NCBI RefSeq assembly: GCF_029407905.1
Contig: NC_073642.1
Span: forward strand, 2,976,001-3,040,000
DNA from: Bubalus kerabau
Taxonomy: Eukaryota > Chordata > Mammalia > Artiodactyla > Bovidae
Reading direction: 5' to 3'
Length of the DNA: 64,000 bases
Position numbers and translations under genes: made by a program. This document shows, piece by piece, positions 11,985 to 23,854 of the stretch. The stretch's first letter is position 1, and each line of letters opens with the position of its first letter. The notes under the pieces were generated by a model. The model was not told the origin of the DNA. It saw nothing but the letters and a program-made list of their open reading frames with translations, and did no database searches.

Positions 11985-14530
11985 AATTTTAAAACATGCA
12001 GTTCACAATCCTGTGGCATTTAGTACATTCACAACTTTTTGCAACTGTCACCTTTATCTAGTCACCAAATATTTTTATTACTCTAAAAGGAAACCCCATA
12101 ACCCCATTAAGTAATTAATCTTCATTCCTCTTCCTCATAGCCCCTGACAACCAGTAATTTGTCTCCATAGATTTGCCAACTCATATGAATGATGTAAAAC
12201 GTGGCCTTTTGCATATAACTTCTTTCATGTAGCATAATGTTTTTGAGGTTCTTCCTTGTTGTAGTATGTATCCATACTTCATTCCTTTTTATGATGGAAT
12301 AATATTACATTGTATGGATATACCATACTTTGTTTAACCATTCATTAATTGATAAACATTTGGATTTTCCCCACATTTTAAATATTGTGAATAGTGCTGC
12401 TATGAACATTGGTGTATACGTTTTTACTTAAAACTTCAATTAGTTCAGGCATTCTTATTAGAGGAATTGATGGTAATTTTATATCTAGTTTCTTTTGGAA
12501 CTGCCAAACTGTTCTCAGTGGATGCATCATTTTATATTCCCACTTGCAATGGTGAGGGTTGCAATTTCTCCACATTCTCACCAACATTTGTTAATTTTTT
12601 TTTTTTTTAATTATAGCCATCTCGTAGGTGTGAGGTGTTATGTCATGGTTTTGATTTGTATTTCCATAATGAATAATGATGGTGAACATTTATTCATGCA
12701 TTTGGTGGCCATTTGCATACACTGTTTGGAAAAATGTCTATTTAAGTACTTTATTCATTATATAACTGAGTTATCCTTATTGTGGAATTGTTAAGAGTTC
12801 TTTAGATATTCTAAGTAGACATTTTTATATTTGTCCATGTATCTACTCTTACCAGAGATCTTCAGATTTTTATATGGCTTTGAATTATTTGCATCCTTTC
12901 ATTTCAACCTGATGGACTGCCTTTAGCATTTCTTAAAGAGCAAGTATTATGATAATGAATTCTTTCAGCTTTTATTTGCAAATGTCTTAATTTTTCCTTT
13001 TTTTGGAAGCACAGTTTTGCTGGGTATAGAAATCTTGGTTGACAGGCTTTCATTTTTTGTTTTCCCCTTCAGTTTTTTAAATATATCAATCCATTGCTTT
13101 CTGGCCACCAAAATTACTGCTGAAATAATTAAACTGATAATTATATTGAAGATCCCTGTACATGATGACTTACTTTTCTCTTGCTACTTTCAAAATTCTT
13201 TGTCTTTTGACATATTATAATGTGTCTTGGCATAAGTCTCTTTGAATTTATCCTACAGAGATTTTCGGGATTATTAGATTTATAGAGTTAGGTCTTTCAA
13301 TAAATTTGGGTAGGTTTCAGCCATTATTTCTTCAAATTTTCCTCTCTTTTTCATATGGGATTCCTGTAATGTCTATATTGGTTTGTTTGATGATGGCTCA
13401 CAAGTGGTTTAGACTCTATTCACTTTAATCTTTTTTCTTTCTGTCTGACGGATTTGACTCATTTCAATTGCCCTGCCATCAAGTTTGCCAATTTCTTCTT
13501 TCGCCTTATTAAATCTGCTGTTGAGTTCATCTGATAAATTTTTCAATTCAGATACTGTATTTTTCAGATCCAGAATTTCTTTTTGATCCCTCTTTATAAT
13601 TCTGTCTCTCTATTGGTATTCTCATTTTGTTCATATATAATTTCCTATTTTTAAAAAAATTTTTTGGTGTTTTCCTTTAGCTACTTGAGCATATTTAAGA
13701 CAATTTCTTTAAAGTCTTTTCCTAGTAAGTCCAATGTCTGTGCTTCTTCAGAGGTGGCTTCTGCTAATTTATTTTCTTTTATTGAACTGGTCATGCTTCT
13801 TTGTATGCCATGTAAGTTCTCCTGGTTGAAAATTTGCATTTGTAAAAACATACAGCTTTCCCAGTCTTTGTAGACTGTTTTGTTGCCAAAGCAGTCTGCC
13901 ACTGACTAGCTGGGCATTCTCTGAATCTAGGAATCAGCTGAGATAAAGGCTTAAGATCTTCTTAAAGCATGCATCTTGCCTACACACTTTCTCAATTCTC
14001 TTGTCTTAATTTCTCAAGAGTCTCACTTCAGCTTCTCTCTGTAATTTTAAATGGTCTGTTATATGTCTCCACACATAATCTCTTGCTCTGGAGGTTGCAC
14101 ATCTGTAGTATCATTGCAAATTTCACCATCAGTGTCTGCCACTTTTCCCCATCTGAGATCTGTTGGGTGAGACAAAGACCAGTCCGTCAAATAGCCCCCA
14201 GGCAGGTTAGAAAGTTGCAAATAAGGGCTGTTCTGCTCCCTCTAGTTTAAAGGAGGGAATTAAGAACTGAGTTTTCACCTCATCCAAAGCAAGAACACAC
14301 CAAACCAGGAGTTGGTGGGGCGCTTTGGAGTAAAACACCAGTAAAGCTTTCTATAATACCATTTTGAATGTGTTTTTTTTCCTTGCCTGAGCATTTGCTT
14401 GGTTGCTATAGACTTCTGTACACCTTCCAGAGTTCCTGCAAGCTTATTTTAGCCAGTTTTCTGGTTCTTCTCTTATGTCTCTATGGGAGAACAACAGTTC
14501 TGAGCTTCCTGGTTCACCATTTTGCTATTG
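11985..14530 (-). mobile_element. Second ancient L1 block, antisense
   Basis: The left end again starts with L1-like 3' sequence (cctgacaaccagtaatttg, ttgtgaatagtgctgctatg), so this is a separate copy from the block ending at 11815. The right part (cttggttgacaggctttcat; aaatttgggtaggtttcagc) resembles the 5' side of old mammalian L1. No intact frame remains. Subfamily not assigned. Confidence 0.55.
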
Positions 14531-14534
14531 ATAT

Positions 14535-15640
14535 TTACTTATTTTATGACCCAGAATATGATCTACCTTGGTGAACATTCTATTCACTTGAAAATTATGT
14601 GCATTCTGCTGCTATTGTGCAGAGTGTTCTAGAAACGTCAGGTAAGTCAAGGTGATTAAAAATAGTGGTAAAGTCCTCTATAACCTTGCTTTCTGTCCAT
14701 TTATTCTATCAATAATAGAAAGATATGTATTAAAATATCTCACTTTAATTGTGGATTTATCCATTTTTACTTGCATTTCTATCAACTTTTATTTCAAGTA
14801 TTTTGAAGGCCTGTTATATCTTCTTATTAAATTGATTTCTTTATGATTATGAAGTAAAACTTTATTATCCCTGGTAATATATTTATTTGAGTCTTTTTAA
14901 AATATCCAATCTGATATTCTCTACCTTTTCATTGCAGTTTTTATATGCTTTACATTTTATATGATTATTTTTATGGCTAATATTAAGTCTATCATCTTAT
15001 TTGATTTGCATTTGTCTTATCGGTGTTGCTTTTTTTTTCCCCCCTTTTCTGCCTTCTTTTGGATTGAGTATTGTATTCATTTCCTAGGTTTACTATAGAA
15101 AGTACTACAAATCAGGTTACTTAAAATAATAGAATATTTTTGGTCTCAGTTTTGGAGTCTAGTCATCCAAAATCAAAGTGTCAGCAGGGTCATGTTCTCT
15201 ATGAAATCTGTAGGAGAGAATCCTTGCATCTTCTACCTTCTGATATTTTTCAGCAATCCTTGGCTTTTGATTCATTTCTGCAATCTCTGCCTCTATCATC
15301 ACATGGTCATCTTCACCCTGTGTGTCCTGTTCTTGTCCTCAAATAAGGACATCTGTAATATTGAATTAGGTCTCATCCTAATAATCTGAGCTTCAGTTGA
15401 TTACATCTGAAAGATCTTATTTCCAAATAAGGTCACATTCACAAATATCAGGGGTTAGGATTTCAACATATCCTTTTGGGGGACACAGTTCACCCATGAG
15501 AAGTATTTTATATGACTCTCTCTCCTTTGTTGGCTTATTGATTACAACTATGCTTTATTAATTTATTGGTTGGTTTAGGGTTTATTGTATACCTCTTTAT
15601 TACAGTCTGCCTTCAAAAGCCTTATAATACTTTATACTGC
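14535..15640 (-). mobile_element. L1 continuation and another ancient repeat
   Basis: gacccagaatatgatctacc and gtgcattctgctgctattgt are typical antisense L1 ORF2 sequence that should follow the part at 11700-11790, so the first L1 appears to continue here to about 15050. At 15075-15495 lies an older interspersed repeat of a kind common in mammals (gtttactatagaaagtacta; ttccaaataaggtcacattc; gggggacacagttcaccc); I am unsure of its family. L1-like antisense sequence returns at about 15500-15640. Confidence 0.5.
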
Positions 15641-17926
15641 TTATAAAACATTTATAATTAAAAGCAGTAGTGTATGAGGTACAGATGGGTTCTCAGCTTC
15701 AACAGTTGTTTACAGCTGCCACCTATTCCAATTTGTTGGTGCTGCATTGTTAAATATTTGAAGATTATCCCTGGATGGGCTCTGTTGACTGTAAAATAAA
15801 ATAGCACTTCTAACTTGTAGGGACTCAGACTTGGAGAAACAATCCTGAAGGAGAAGGAAAAGACAGTCAATAAATGAATAACTGGGTAAATTTAGTCCCT
15901 TCACCAGTTGCAATAAACAATCCAACTACCCAAACCATTGTGATGGCTGTTCTGCTATTTAAGATCAGTGACATGAAAGAGGGACAATCCTACACAGTGT
16001 GCCATGGGTCATCATTCTCTGAAAGCCACGTCCCCCTGCAGAAGCGTGAAGTACAATTTTCTCATGTCATTTAAGATGCTATTAGCTGAAGACTTCTGGA
16101 ATGATTTGATGAAACAGCTCAGCCATGTGACTTACAATCTGGGTGTTTTCCCTCCATGCAACTATCCATGGGTCAGCAGCATCTCAAGGCTGCATGTGCA
16201 TGGTGGTAGGGAGGCTGATGACAGGACTGGAATCAACAGAACCTGGAAAAACATGCTTCCTTGTTCAGGTAGCCTGTTGCCTCTTAAAACTCACAAAAGA
16301 GAAGCATGCTCTTTTCCTCAAGCCATAGCAAACATTCTGTCGTATCTCATAGGCCCTTAGTGGTTTTGGCCAGACCCCAACCCAAGCCAGTCACTGTGCA
16401 AGGCAGGTGGCATTATCCCAACTGGCTTAGATGGATCCATCTACCCCTGTTGCTGGGCCTGCCCTCCAAACTGAATGATAGCCATTCAGCTGGAGAAGGA
16501 TGGCCTGGATATTTGGGGGGGAAACCTGAATTCATGAAAACTCCTTTAAATTTATGTAGTAGTTTCTCAGTTAGAAATTACTTTTACACAATTTAATTTT
16601 ACTAGTAAAAATAACACTTTTACCCTAAATGTAAGTAAAAGATAAGGTCCAGGTAGGTGAGGAGTTATCAAAGCTATGTGGTTTTACACAGCAGAGTTTA
16701 GCAAAATAGTAAGTCTTTTAAGGGATACAAACACAGAGGAAGTCTAAGATTTTGAGACAGTTTGGTGTGCTGAAGGAAGGCTCAGCATTATTTCAGGAAC
16801 ACAGCATCTACATAAAAGAGGTTATCATCTGCCGCTCTTGAGGAGAATCGAAGACGACTGGGAAGCAGGAGGAGGGAGGACAGGAGAAGAGGCAGGGAAC
16901 AGATGACTTACACACTGTTTGGGCAACAGTCAATGGACCCTAAGGGGAGGAAGACTATAGTTGTTAAAAAAAAAAAGACATAGCAAGTAACATTCTGAGT
17001 TGCAAAGTGGCTGGGTCACTAACACACTACATGCTTGGTTGAATAAATGCAGCAGTTTATTTAAAGGTGCTTGTGTAAATGCAGCTGTGGTTTGAGGAAT
17101 ACCAGAGCCGTGGTTAGGAATTTGGGACTTCTGCAGGCTGCACCAGCACCTGCTAGCAGGCTCTGTAGCCCACCTTGCTATGACCTGTCTGAGGCTATCT
17201 AGAGGAGATCTACAGTTAGGGCCATATGTCTGTCAACAACTAATGTACTCTCAGCAAAGGTGTCCTCATTTATTATCGTCTCTTTTTCCCCTTTCTAACC
17301 CCCTTCTCCCGACTGCCACCCTTTTAAAAAAACTTTTGGGAAGTCTCATTTTTGAACAAAATTCTTATATAACACAGTTAAAGAAAGGGCCCAACTTTAA
17401 ACCAGTTGACCAACTCCATCCTAGAGAGGTTCATACAGTAAAACTGTAAAAAAGTATCTTTTCTCAACCACCTACATAAATGTTCTCCTACTAGACTATA
17501 CTTCTAAATCTCATATCTCTGTTTTTAATCTTATTAAATACTTCCCCAGTACCACCTACCAGGGAGATAGAAGGAACCAGATTTAAGAAATCTCCAAACA
17601 CCTATAAATGATTGAAAAGTAATCACACGGACCTTTCATCCCTACCCTTGCTAATTCAGCTCCTATTACTGAGAGACCAGGGGGATGACCTTCAATCCTC
17701 TTTCCCCTTGGATTGGGGACAGTTTCCAGGTAGCAGCTGGCCCTGTGGTAAACAGGCCAGTGAAGAAGCCTCCCAGGACCTCAGTCTTTGATGATCCACA
17801 GAGTTCTTAACAACAAACACTGGAGCCTGGAATAGAACCTTCTTGTTATAGTGCCCACACATCGCTAAGCACCCTCACAGGTCTGCTGACAGAACACAAG
17901 CTGCCAGGTCTCTGGTGGGCAGAGAA
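15641..17926. other. Unassigned sequence upstream of the unrecognised reading frame
   Basis: No named repeat or gene was recognised. It is less AT-rich than its surroundings at 16140-16500. It could hold the 5' UTR or promoter of the 17927 frame if that is transcribed, but no CpG island or TATA arrangement stands out. Confidence 0.35.
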
Positions 17927-19387
17927 ATGTCAGATCCCCAGATCCAGCTGGGAAGCTCCTGGAAAAGCCACCCACAGAGTGGCCATCAGAGCTTACTGGG
18001 TAACACCAAAAATAAGGGAAACAGGAGCTATTCCATATTTGGAGAGAACATAAAGCTTATGGAAACAGAGAAGTCCTACTCAATTCTGTCCTTCAACTGG
18101 AAAGAAGAGAATTTGCTGAAAAAGAAACTAAGTTTTCTAGACTCCATGAAGAAATATGAAGCTAATGCCTGGCTAATGGAGCAGAAAGCCTTTTATAAAC
18201 GATGCCACTCAAAGCTCCAAAAGTCAGAACTGGCACATGCTCGGTTGATAGGCAACAAGGACTTGGTCAACCGGCTCACCTCCAAGAATATGTTGTCCAA
18301 CTACACCACCACCTTTGTGGATGAGAGCGAGGCAGCGGTGAAGGCGATAATTCAGAACAGAAGAGAAGGGGAGAAGAACAAAATGCCCTTCAGACTTAGC
18401 CTAGACAAGGACAGACTCTACCCATCCACAGCTTCCAGGGAAACCTTAAAGGTAGACTTCAAGGATGAAAGTGAGAGGGGAACTGTAAATATAAGAGGGT
18501 CTCTCTCCAGAGGGGAGGGGAAACCAGCTCTGGTTTTATCTTTAGAGTCTTTGGATAATCCAGAGCAGGTAGAAAAACAGAGAAAGCTCCCTGTTGACAG
18601 CAGGCCATCAGCTGGGGGAGAAGGGATCGTAAGAGATGTCCCTAGTAGGCCATCAAGCACTGGGCAGAGTCATCTCCAGGATCCAGCCATTGGCAGGAAA
18701 TTGAAAGGCAGGTTTCTTAAATACATAATCTATGGAGACAGGAGTGGAGAGCACCCCAAGAAGAAATGGTCACAGCCCAGGAAGAACCCACCTGTCCCGG
18801 ATGGTGTGCAAATTGACCAGGCACTGCCGACCCAGGCTCAAGTCAACCTAAGGCAGGAGTTTCTCACGAGTGAAAGAGCCAAGTATCTGGAGGCCAGAAT
18901 CCAAAGTCTACCACAGCCCACATATTTTCAAGGTCACTCTTCTAACAGACCCTGGGAGAAAGGAACTGAAGGAGTACTGCATGCTCCAGGAATCAGAACA
19001 CAGGGTGCAGGAAGAGGGCCGAAAATCATTCCTGAAGAGATTGGAAAACGAATTGGAAGCAAGTCCATTACCAAGAACAAACGGCTTTTTTCCTAAGGCA
19101 TCCTTTCCCTTTCCACCCCTCTGCCATTCAGCAACTTCTACTTAATACTTACCAAGAAAACTCTTACCCCTGACCTCAAGACTGCTCCGGAACTCACGGA
19201 GAAAATGCTTCAACTCTTATATAAAACTGTGACAACCAAGGCAGGATCTAACAGTAAGAACGTGGACCCTGGGTCACGCCTCGCCCTGCATGCGGAGACG
19301 CCGGGGCAGAGGAAGGGCAAGGGGGCCGCTCCGCGTCCGGAGCGCCCCTTGCGAGCCTTCAGGTCTGCGTCCAGGAGCAGTATCTAG
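17927..19387 (+). pseudogene. Unrecognised intronless reading frame, probable retrocopy or orphan gene with frame changes
   Basis: A plus-strand frame starts at ATG 17927 (A at -3) and is open for 389 codons to TAA 19094-19096. I do not recognise the product. It is basic and hydrophilic, with helical, charged stretches (ENLLKKKLSFLDSMKKYE; RQEFLTSERAKYLEARIQ) and no signal peptide or membrane segment. After about codon 330 the protein-like signal moves to the +1 frame: about 18915-19145 reads as a heptad-like helix (GRKELKEYCMLQESEHR, then KSFLKRLENELE). It then returns to the original frame at about 19100-19387 (LTEKMLQLLYKTV), ending at TAG 19387. Two opposite indels in a longer ancestral protein of roughly 480-490 residues would explain this. 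An A-rich run at 19436-19456 could be a retrotransposition tail, but no flanking target duplication was found. It could be a decayed retrogene, or a young gene with a variant C-terminus. Confidence 0.5.
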
Positions 19388-19435
19388 GGGGAACATGCTG
19401 CTGGGAAACTTTCTGCCAGTAATGCTCTTACTGTA

Positions 19436-19456
19436 AAAAAAATAAAATAAAAAAAG
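19436..19456 (+). repeat. A-rich run after the unrecognised reading frame
   Basis: An A-rich stretch (aaaaaaaataaaataaaaaaa) lies about 50 bases after the last stop of the 17927-19387 open region. It could be the degraded poly(A) tail of a retrocopied mRNA, or simple A-rich sequence. No canonical signal is seen just upstream of it. Confidence 0.35.
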
Positions 19457-21799
19457 AGTGAAAGACAATGATTTGGGAAACTAACAGATCTGTTTCTTCG
19501 GTAGCTTGAGGAGGGAAAGGCAATAGGAAACTTGGTCTAACTTTTGACCTTCTTCAATAAAATCAAACCAGTGTAAACTAGTCGACTTGAAAACTAGGAG
19601 AGATCTCTCTCTCCCTCGGCGCCCCGTTCTCCAGCAGGTAGGCCCTACTGGGAGACTCCCTACATTTAGTGAAGCAAAAAATGTTGAAACAAGAAAGAGA
19701 ACTGAAGGTGTGATAAGAACATCAAGTGGGAGGCAGAGGTTCTGTTTTCTAGCTTCTTGAGTTCATATGAATGCAATGATCAGAGTAATCTTGGGCAAAA
19801 CGCTTCACAGCTTGAGACCTGTTTCTTCATCTATAAAATGAGGGTTGGAGAAGATGATCTTTCAGGTCATTTTTACCCCTATACCTCTACAATACAATTA
19901 TTTTAACTTGGCACAAAAGCAGATGTTGGGTGGCTGCCCTTGAGCAAAATAAAACATTGTCAGTCTTTTGTCCTTCCAGGGTCAGTCCAGTGGTTGGTTA
20001 ACATTTCAAACTTTTTTTCTGAGGTAATATAAGGAAGTTAAAGTCTTCATTATCAATTAGATGGTCATGAGGCAAATGTGTAGAGAAGTGGCACTTTTAC
20101 ATTTAAATGAATAATGCTAAATATTTTTAAAATATTTTTTCTCTGTATTTCATACTTCATATTCCTTAAATATTTTTTCTCTATTTCATAAGTATCTAAG
20201 TCCCATTATGACAGCAACACTAAGTAAGTGGAATTCATGTGGCTAAATAATTGCAGGCTTAATGTCGCTGAAATCAGATCTGCAGTCAGAGGGATGACTG
20301 CAGTGATCTGTACTGTCCCACATGATTGCATCCACTTCATGTGGATTCAATGTGAATTTTACTAATTTCCTCTATGGGTTACTGGCATAGAAATACTGAA
20401 AGCACATAGGTGGTTGTGGTGATGAGAGAAAAAAAAAAAAGCCACCCTTATATGAATTATGAGATTATAAGTGTAATTTTAGAGTGGGGGTGGGGATGAG
20501 GACCTACAGTGGAAAGAGGCTCTCTTAAAACTAAAGGTACTTAGGAAGACGTGATTGTTTACTCACCACCTTCTTAGGGATACATGGCAAACTGGTTTCT
20601 CTCAATTGTTTTCCAAAACTAGTTCCATTCATAAGAGCAGTATAAGGTGGTACTGTTACTGAACAGTGGGAAGGTGTGAGGAGTATCTGAATGCCAGAAA
20701 AGCTCTTCACATGCAGGAACAGCTGTTACACTACTTTTACCGGTAGCTTCTGTGGAGATCTGGAAGTCCAATTGATAAATCAGTCTCTCTGGTTTTATAA
20801 GCATAATTTCATTCATACATTCATTTGAAAAATATATTCTGAGCACCAGGATGAGGAAAACAGATATACTTCTACTGTTATGGAATAGAATTTAAGGAAT
20901 GAGTTAGGTAATAATGAAGTAAGCAAAATAATACCCTGTGAAAAGTGTTTTGGAAGTATGATTATTCTGGAGACTACAGTTTAAATTTGAAAAATACTTC
21001 AGTCCTATTAAAAATACATATTTAAGGCACATGGTATTTTCTTCGGGTTTGGGTACAAGATGCAAGCACACAGGGACAATTCTGAAATGCATTTTTAGGT
21101 AATGGGCTAACTTCCCACTTGACAGGCCCAAGAATACACTTGTAGTTATGATGAGCTGGGATTCTCCTGCTCAGTCTCAGCTTGAAGCATTGGTGGTTAT
21201 TTCCTGCCCTTGGCGATTATTTTCAGGGCAAATCTGCCTTCTCAGTTGCCTCAGGAAACAGATATGATCTCACTTTCTGTGAACTTCTTGATTCACTGGT
21301 AAGGGGACCAAACCCAGCAGTGCTAGGCATTGATTTGCAAGTTAATATATATCACATCTCAACAGTTTTGAAATATTTTCACTCAGCTGATATATCTTCC
21401 TGAGATGACAGTAAATGAACACACACACAATGTGGGCCCTTAAAAACTGTGTTAAGAATTACAGTGGGGGAGGGTGTCAACAAGGTACAAAGGATAGCAG
21501 GGAAGAGGATGGGAAGGATTTTCTGAGACACCCTGGTTTGTTGTGCAGCTTAATGAACTTTGTTTACATTCTGCTGTAGGTACTAGGGGCACAGCCATGA
21601 GCAAGACAAACTTCCTGCCCTCATCAGGCTTGGTTTCTAGTGAAGCACAGATAAAAATGAGCAAATAAGGGAACTGCTTTTCTTGTTTAACTCTGAAATG
21701 CTAACATTTTCCAGGGACTCTGTCCATGTTCTTTCTTCCTCCCTTTATGACCTTTCCCTAAGGGTACATCTATGCTGAAAAACCATACATTTAAAATCT
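19457..21799. other. Intergenic, mostly unassigned
   Basis: Apart from the MIR-like copy at 19730-19900 and an A-run at 20429-20441, nothing was recognised. Confidence 0.4.
19730..19900 (+). repeat. MIR-like SINE
   Basis: tcttgggcaaaacgcttcac followed by ctgtttcttcatctataaaa and tgagggttggagaagatgat follows the order of the MIR core in sense orientation. Confidence 0.6.
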
Positions 21800-22640
21800 T
21801 CTTTGTAGGCTTTTCTTTAAATTTGTATTTTTTTAACTGCCTCTGTGCCTTTTAATTCCACTTGTATATTTCTCAGACACTTCAACTGAAACATGACCCA
21901 ATGGTATTAATGTTCCTTCCAAAACCTGTTTCCCTGTAGATCCCACACCACCACCACCAACCCAGTCATGCAAATCAGAAACGTGGGTTATATTTGACTC
22001 CTCTCTCTCCCTGGAATATCGAATCAGTCACCCAATCCCAGTCCCAAACATGTCTTAGAACATCCCCACCCTTCTGTCCTCAGGCTTATAAACCTGGGGA
22101 TATAACTAGAATTATGGCAATAATCTCCTAACTGGGCTTCCCTGGTGGCTCAGACAGTAAAGTATCCACCTCCAGTGTTCTTGCCTGGAGAATCCCATGG
22201 CCTGAGGTCACAACGAGTTGGACATGACTGAACGACTTGGCAAAATCTCCTAGGTACCAAGATTGCATGACACTTACACTCCTCCAATTCCATGTTATAA
22301 GATACACAAAAAAAGCAAAATGAATTATCTTTGTATTTCGATATCTGCAAAACAAAGTTCAAAGCTCTTGGTATGGTCTACAAGGCTTTTCATGCTCTGA
22401 CCTGCCTTCCATTCCAATCCAATCTTGATCCCTTTGAATCTGACACTCAGGCATACTAAACACCTTCTTGTCTGCCTGTCAACTAATCCTTCACCTTCTA
22501 TTTGGACAATTTTTGGATCTGAATTCTCTGTCCAAATTGTATTTTTATGTACTTCTATAACCCTTAATGGTTTCTATGTATATCTGGTTCACTAGATTCA
22601 GTCTCCCCATAAAAAGACTCCTTGATTGAACAAAGTGGTT
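21800..22640. repeat. Possible ancient LINE-like repeat interrupted by Bov-tA
   Basis: Phrases such as aactgggcttccctggt (junction), aaagctcttggtatggtcta and caaggcttttcatgctctga resemble an old mammalian interspersed repeat whose typical copy contains a tggcctacaaggccctccat block. The family (L2-like or other) cannot be settled by eye. Confidence 0.35.
22138..22243 (+). mobile_element. Bov-tA SINE with 9-bp TSD
   Basis: gcttccctggtggctcagac begins the tRNA-derived head; ccagtgttcttgcctggaga and gttggacatgactgaacgac follow. The flanks share aatctccta at 22122-22130 and 22244-22252. It splits an older repeat-like sequence. Confidence 0.88.
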
Positions 22641-22698
22641 GTGAAACCAACCTGAAACCTCCAGCAAACCTGCAACATGATTAGCATTCAATTGGTAT

Positions 22699-22987
22699 GT
22701 TCAGTTCAGTCGCTCAGTCATGTCCGACTCTTTCCGACCCCATGGACCACAGCACGCCAAGCCTATCACCAACTGCCGGAGTTTACCCAAACTCATGTCC
22801 ATCGAGTTGGTGATGCCATCCAACTATCTCATCCTCTGTCGTCCTCTTTTCCTCCTGCCCTCAATCTTTCCCAGCATCAGGGTCTTTTCCAATGAGCCAG
22901 TTCTTCGCACCATATGGCCAAAGTATTGGAGTTTCAGCCTCAACATCAGTCCTTCCAGTGAACACTCAGGACTGCTTAGCCTTCAGT
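22699..22987 (-). mobile_element. BovB 3'-end fragment with 12-bp TSD
   Basis: Reverse complement of the BovB 3' end: gttcagttcagtcgctcagt, a small deletion near gccaagcctatcaccaactg, then ctttcccagcatcagggtct and caaagtattggagtttcagc. ttcaattggtat flanks it at 22687-22698 and 22989-23000. Confidence 0.88.
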
Positions 22988-23000
22988 TTTCAATTGGTAT

Positions 23001-23854
23001 TAAATTAGCATTCAATTTGTATTGAATTCTATTTACCTGGTAAATGTTAGTAAAACAGAAAATCTTCACACTTCAGTTGGAATAGGACTAGAAGCAGGTT
23101 TGAGATCTCCCTTGGAGATCCATCCAAAGAGTACCTAAGTCCTTCCTATAGATCTACTAATTTAGTAATGAGATTTACTAAATAATAAGGCACATGTGTG
23201 ACAGAAAGGAAGCGAATAAGGGTGATGGTGCAGCTGAGCACAACTTTTTCTTTTTGCTGGTCTGCTCTGGCTCTGGATTTGTTTTTCCAAGCAGGAATGA
23301 AACCTCAGATATGTAGTTTTTCTGGTCACTTTCAGATAATAAGCAAAGCATCTACTTTCTGGGTATTAGTGAAACATCAAAAATGCCACTCTCTCTCCTA
23401 ACTGAAAATGCAACTCTTGCTCAGAGCTGCTTCTGGGTGGGAGGCCTGAAATAGGCTCTTCGCCACGTTACCTTCCTTCTCACTCAAAAGCTGTTTCTGG
23501 CCCTTTTGGAAGGGAGGAAATCTAGAGAAAAATATCCTGCCTTATCCAGTTGGTGCAACTGTTGTTAAGATATTGAGCCTTCAGAGAGGTGGGAGTGAAT
23601 GGCCTTCTTTCACAAGGTTAACTCTTCAGAGAATCCCAAATGAGAGCGTCTGGCTCGGCTGGTCACTTCCAGTTTCTCCTCTTCTCACAGCTTCTGAGGG
23701 TATTCAGATATTGGGTGTCTGGCTCCAGAACAGGAAACCTACTTGTGCAGGGTCAGACGGCCCATGACCTGTCTCTTACAGTGACCACATGTGGCCTATG
23801 GGAAATACACATTTCAGCCTCATCACTGGTAGATATGCCCTTTAGTCAGCAATA
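23001..23854. other. Unassigned intergenic sequence
   Basis: Unique-looking sequence with only short open frames. No repeat or gene recognised. Confidence 0.4.

Noticed and set aside
12495..12794. 99-codon plus-strand open frame
   Set aside because: It lies in the antisense L1 3' region and is a non-coding shadow.
16004..16360. 118-codon plus-strand open frame
   Set aside because: Overlapping frames of similar length exist on the same strand, and no domain, splice context or coding bias is visible. It could at most be part of an untranslated leader.
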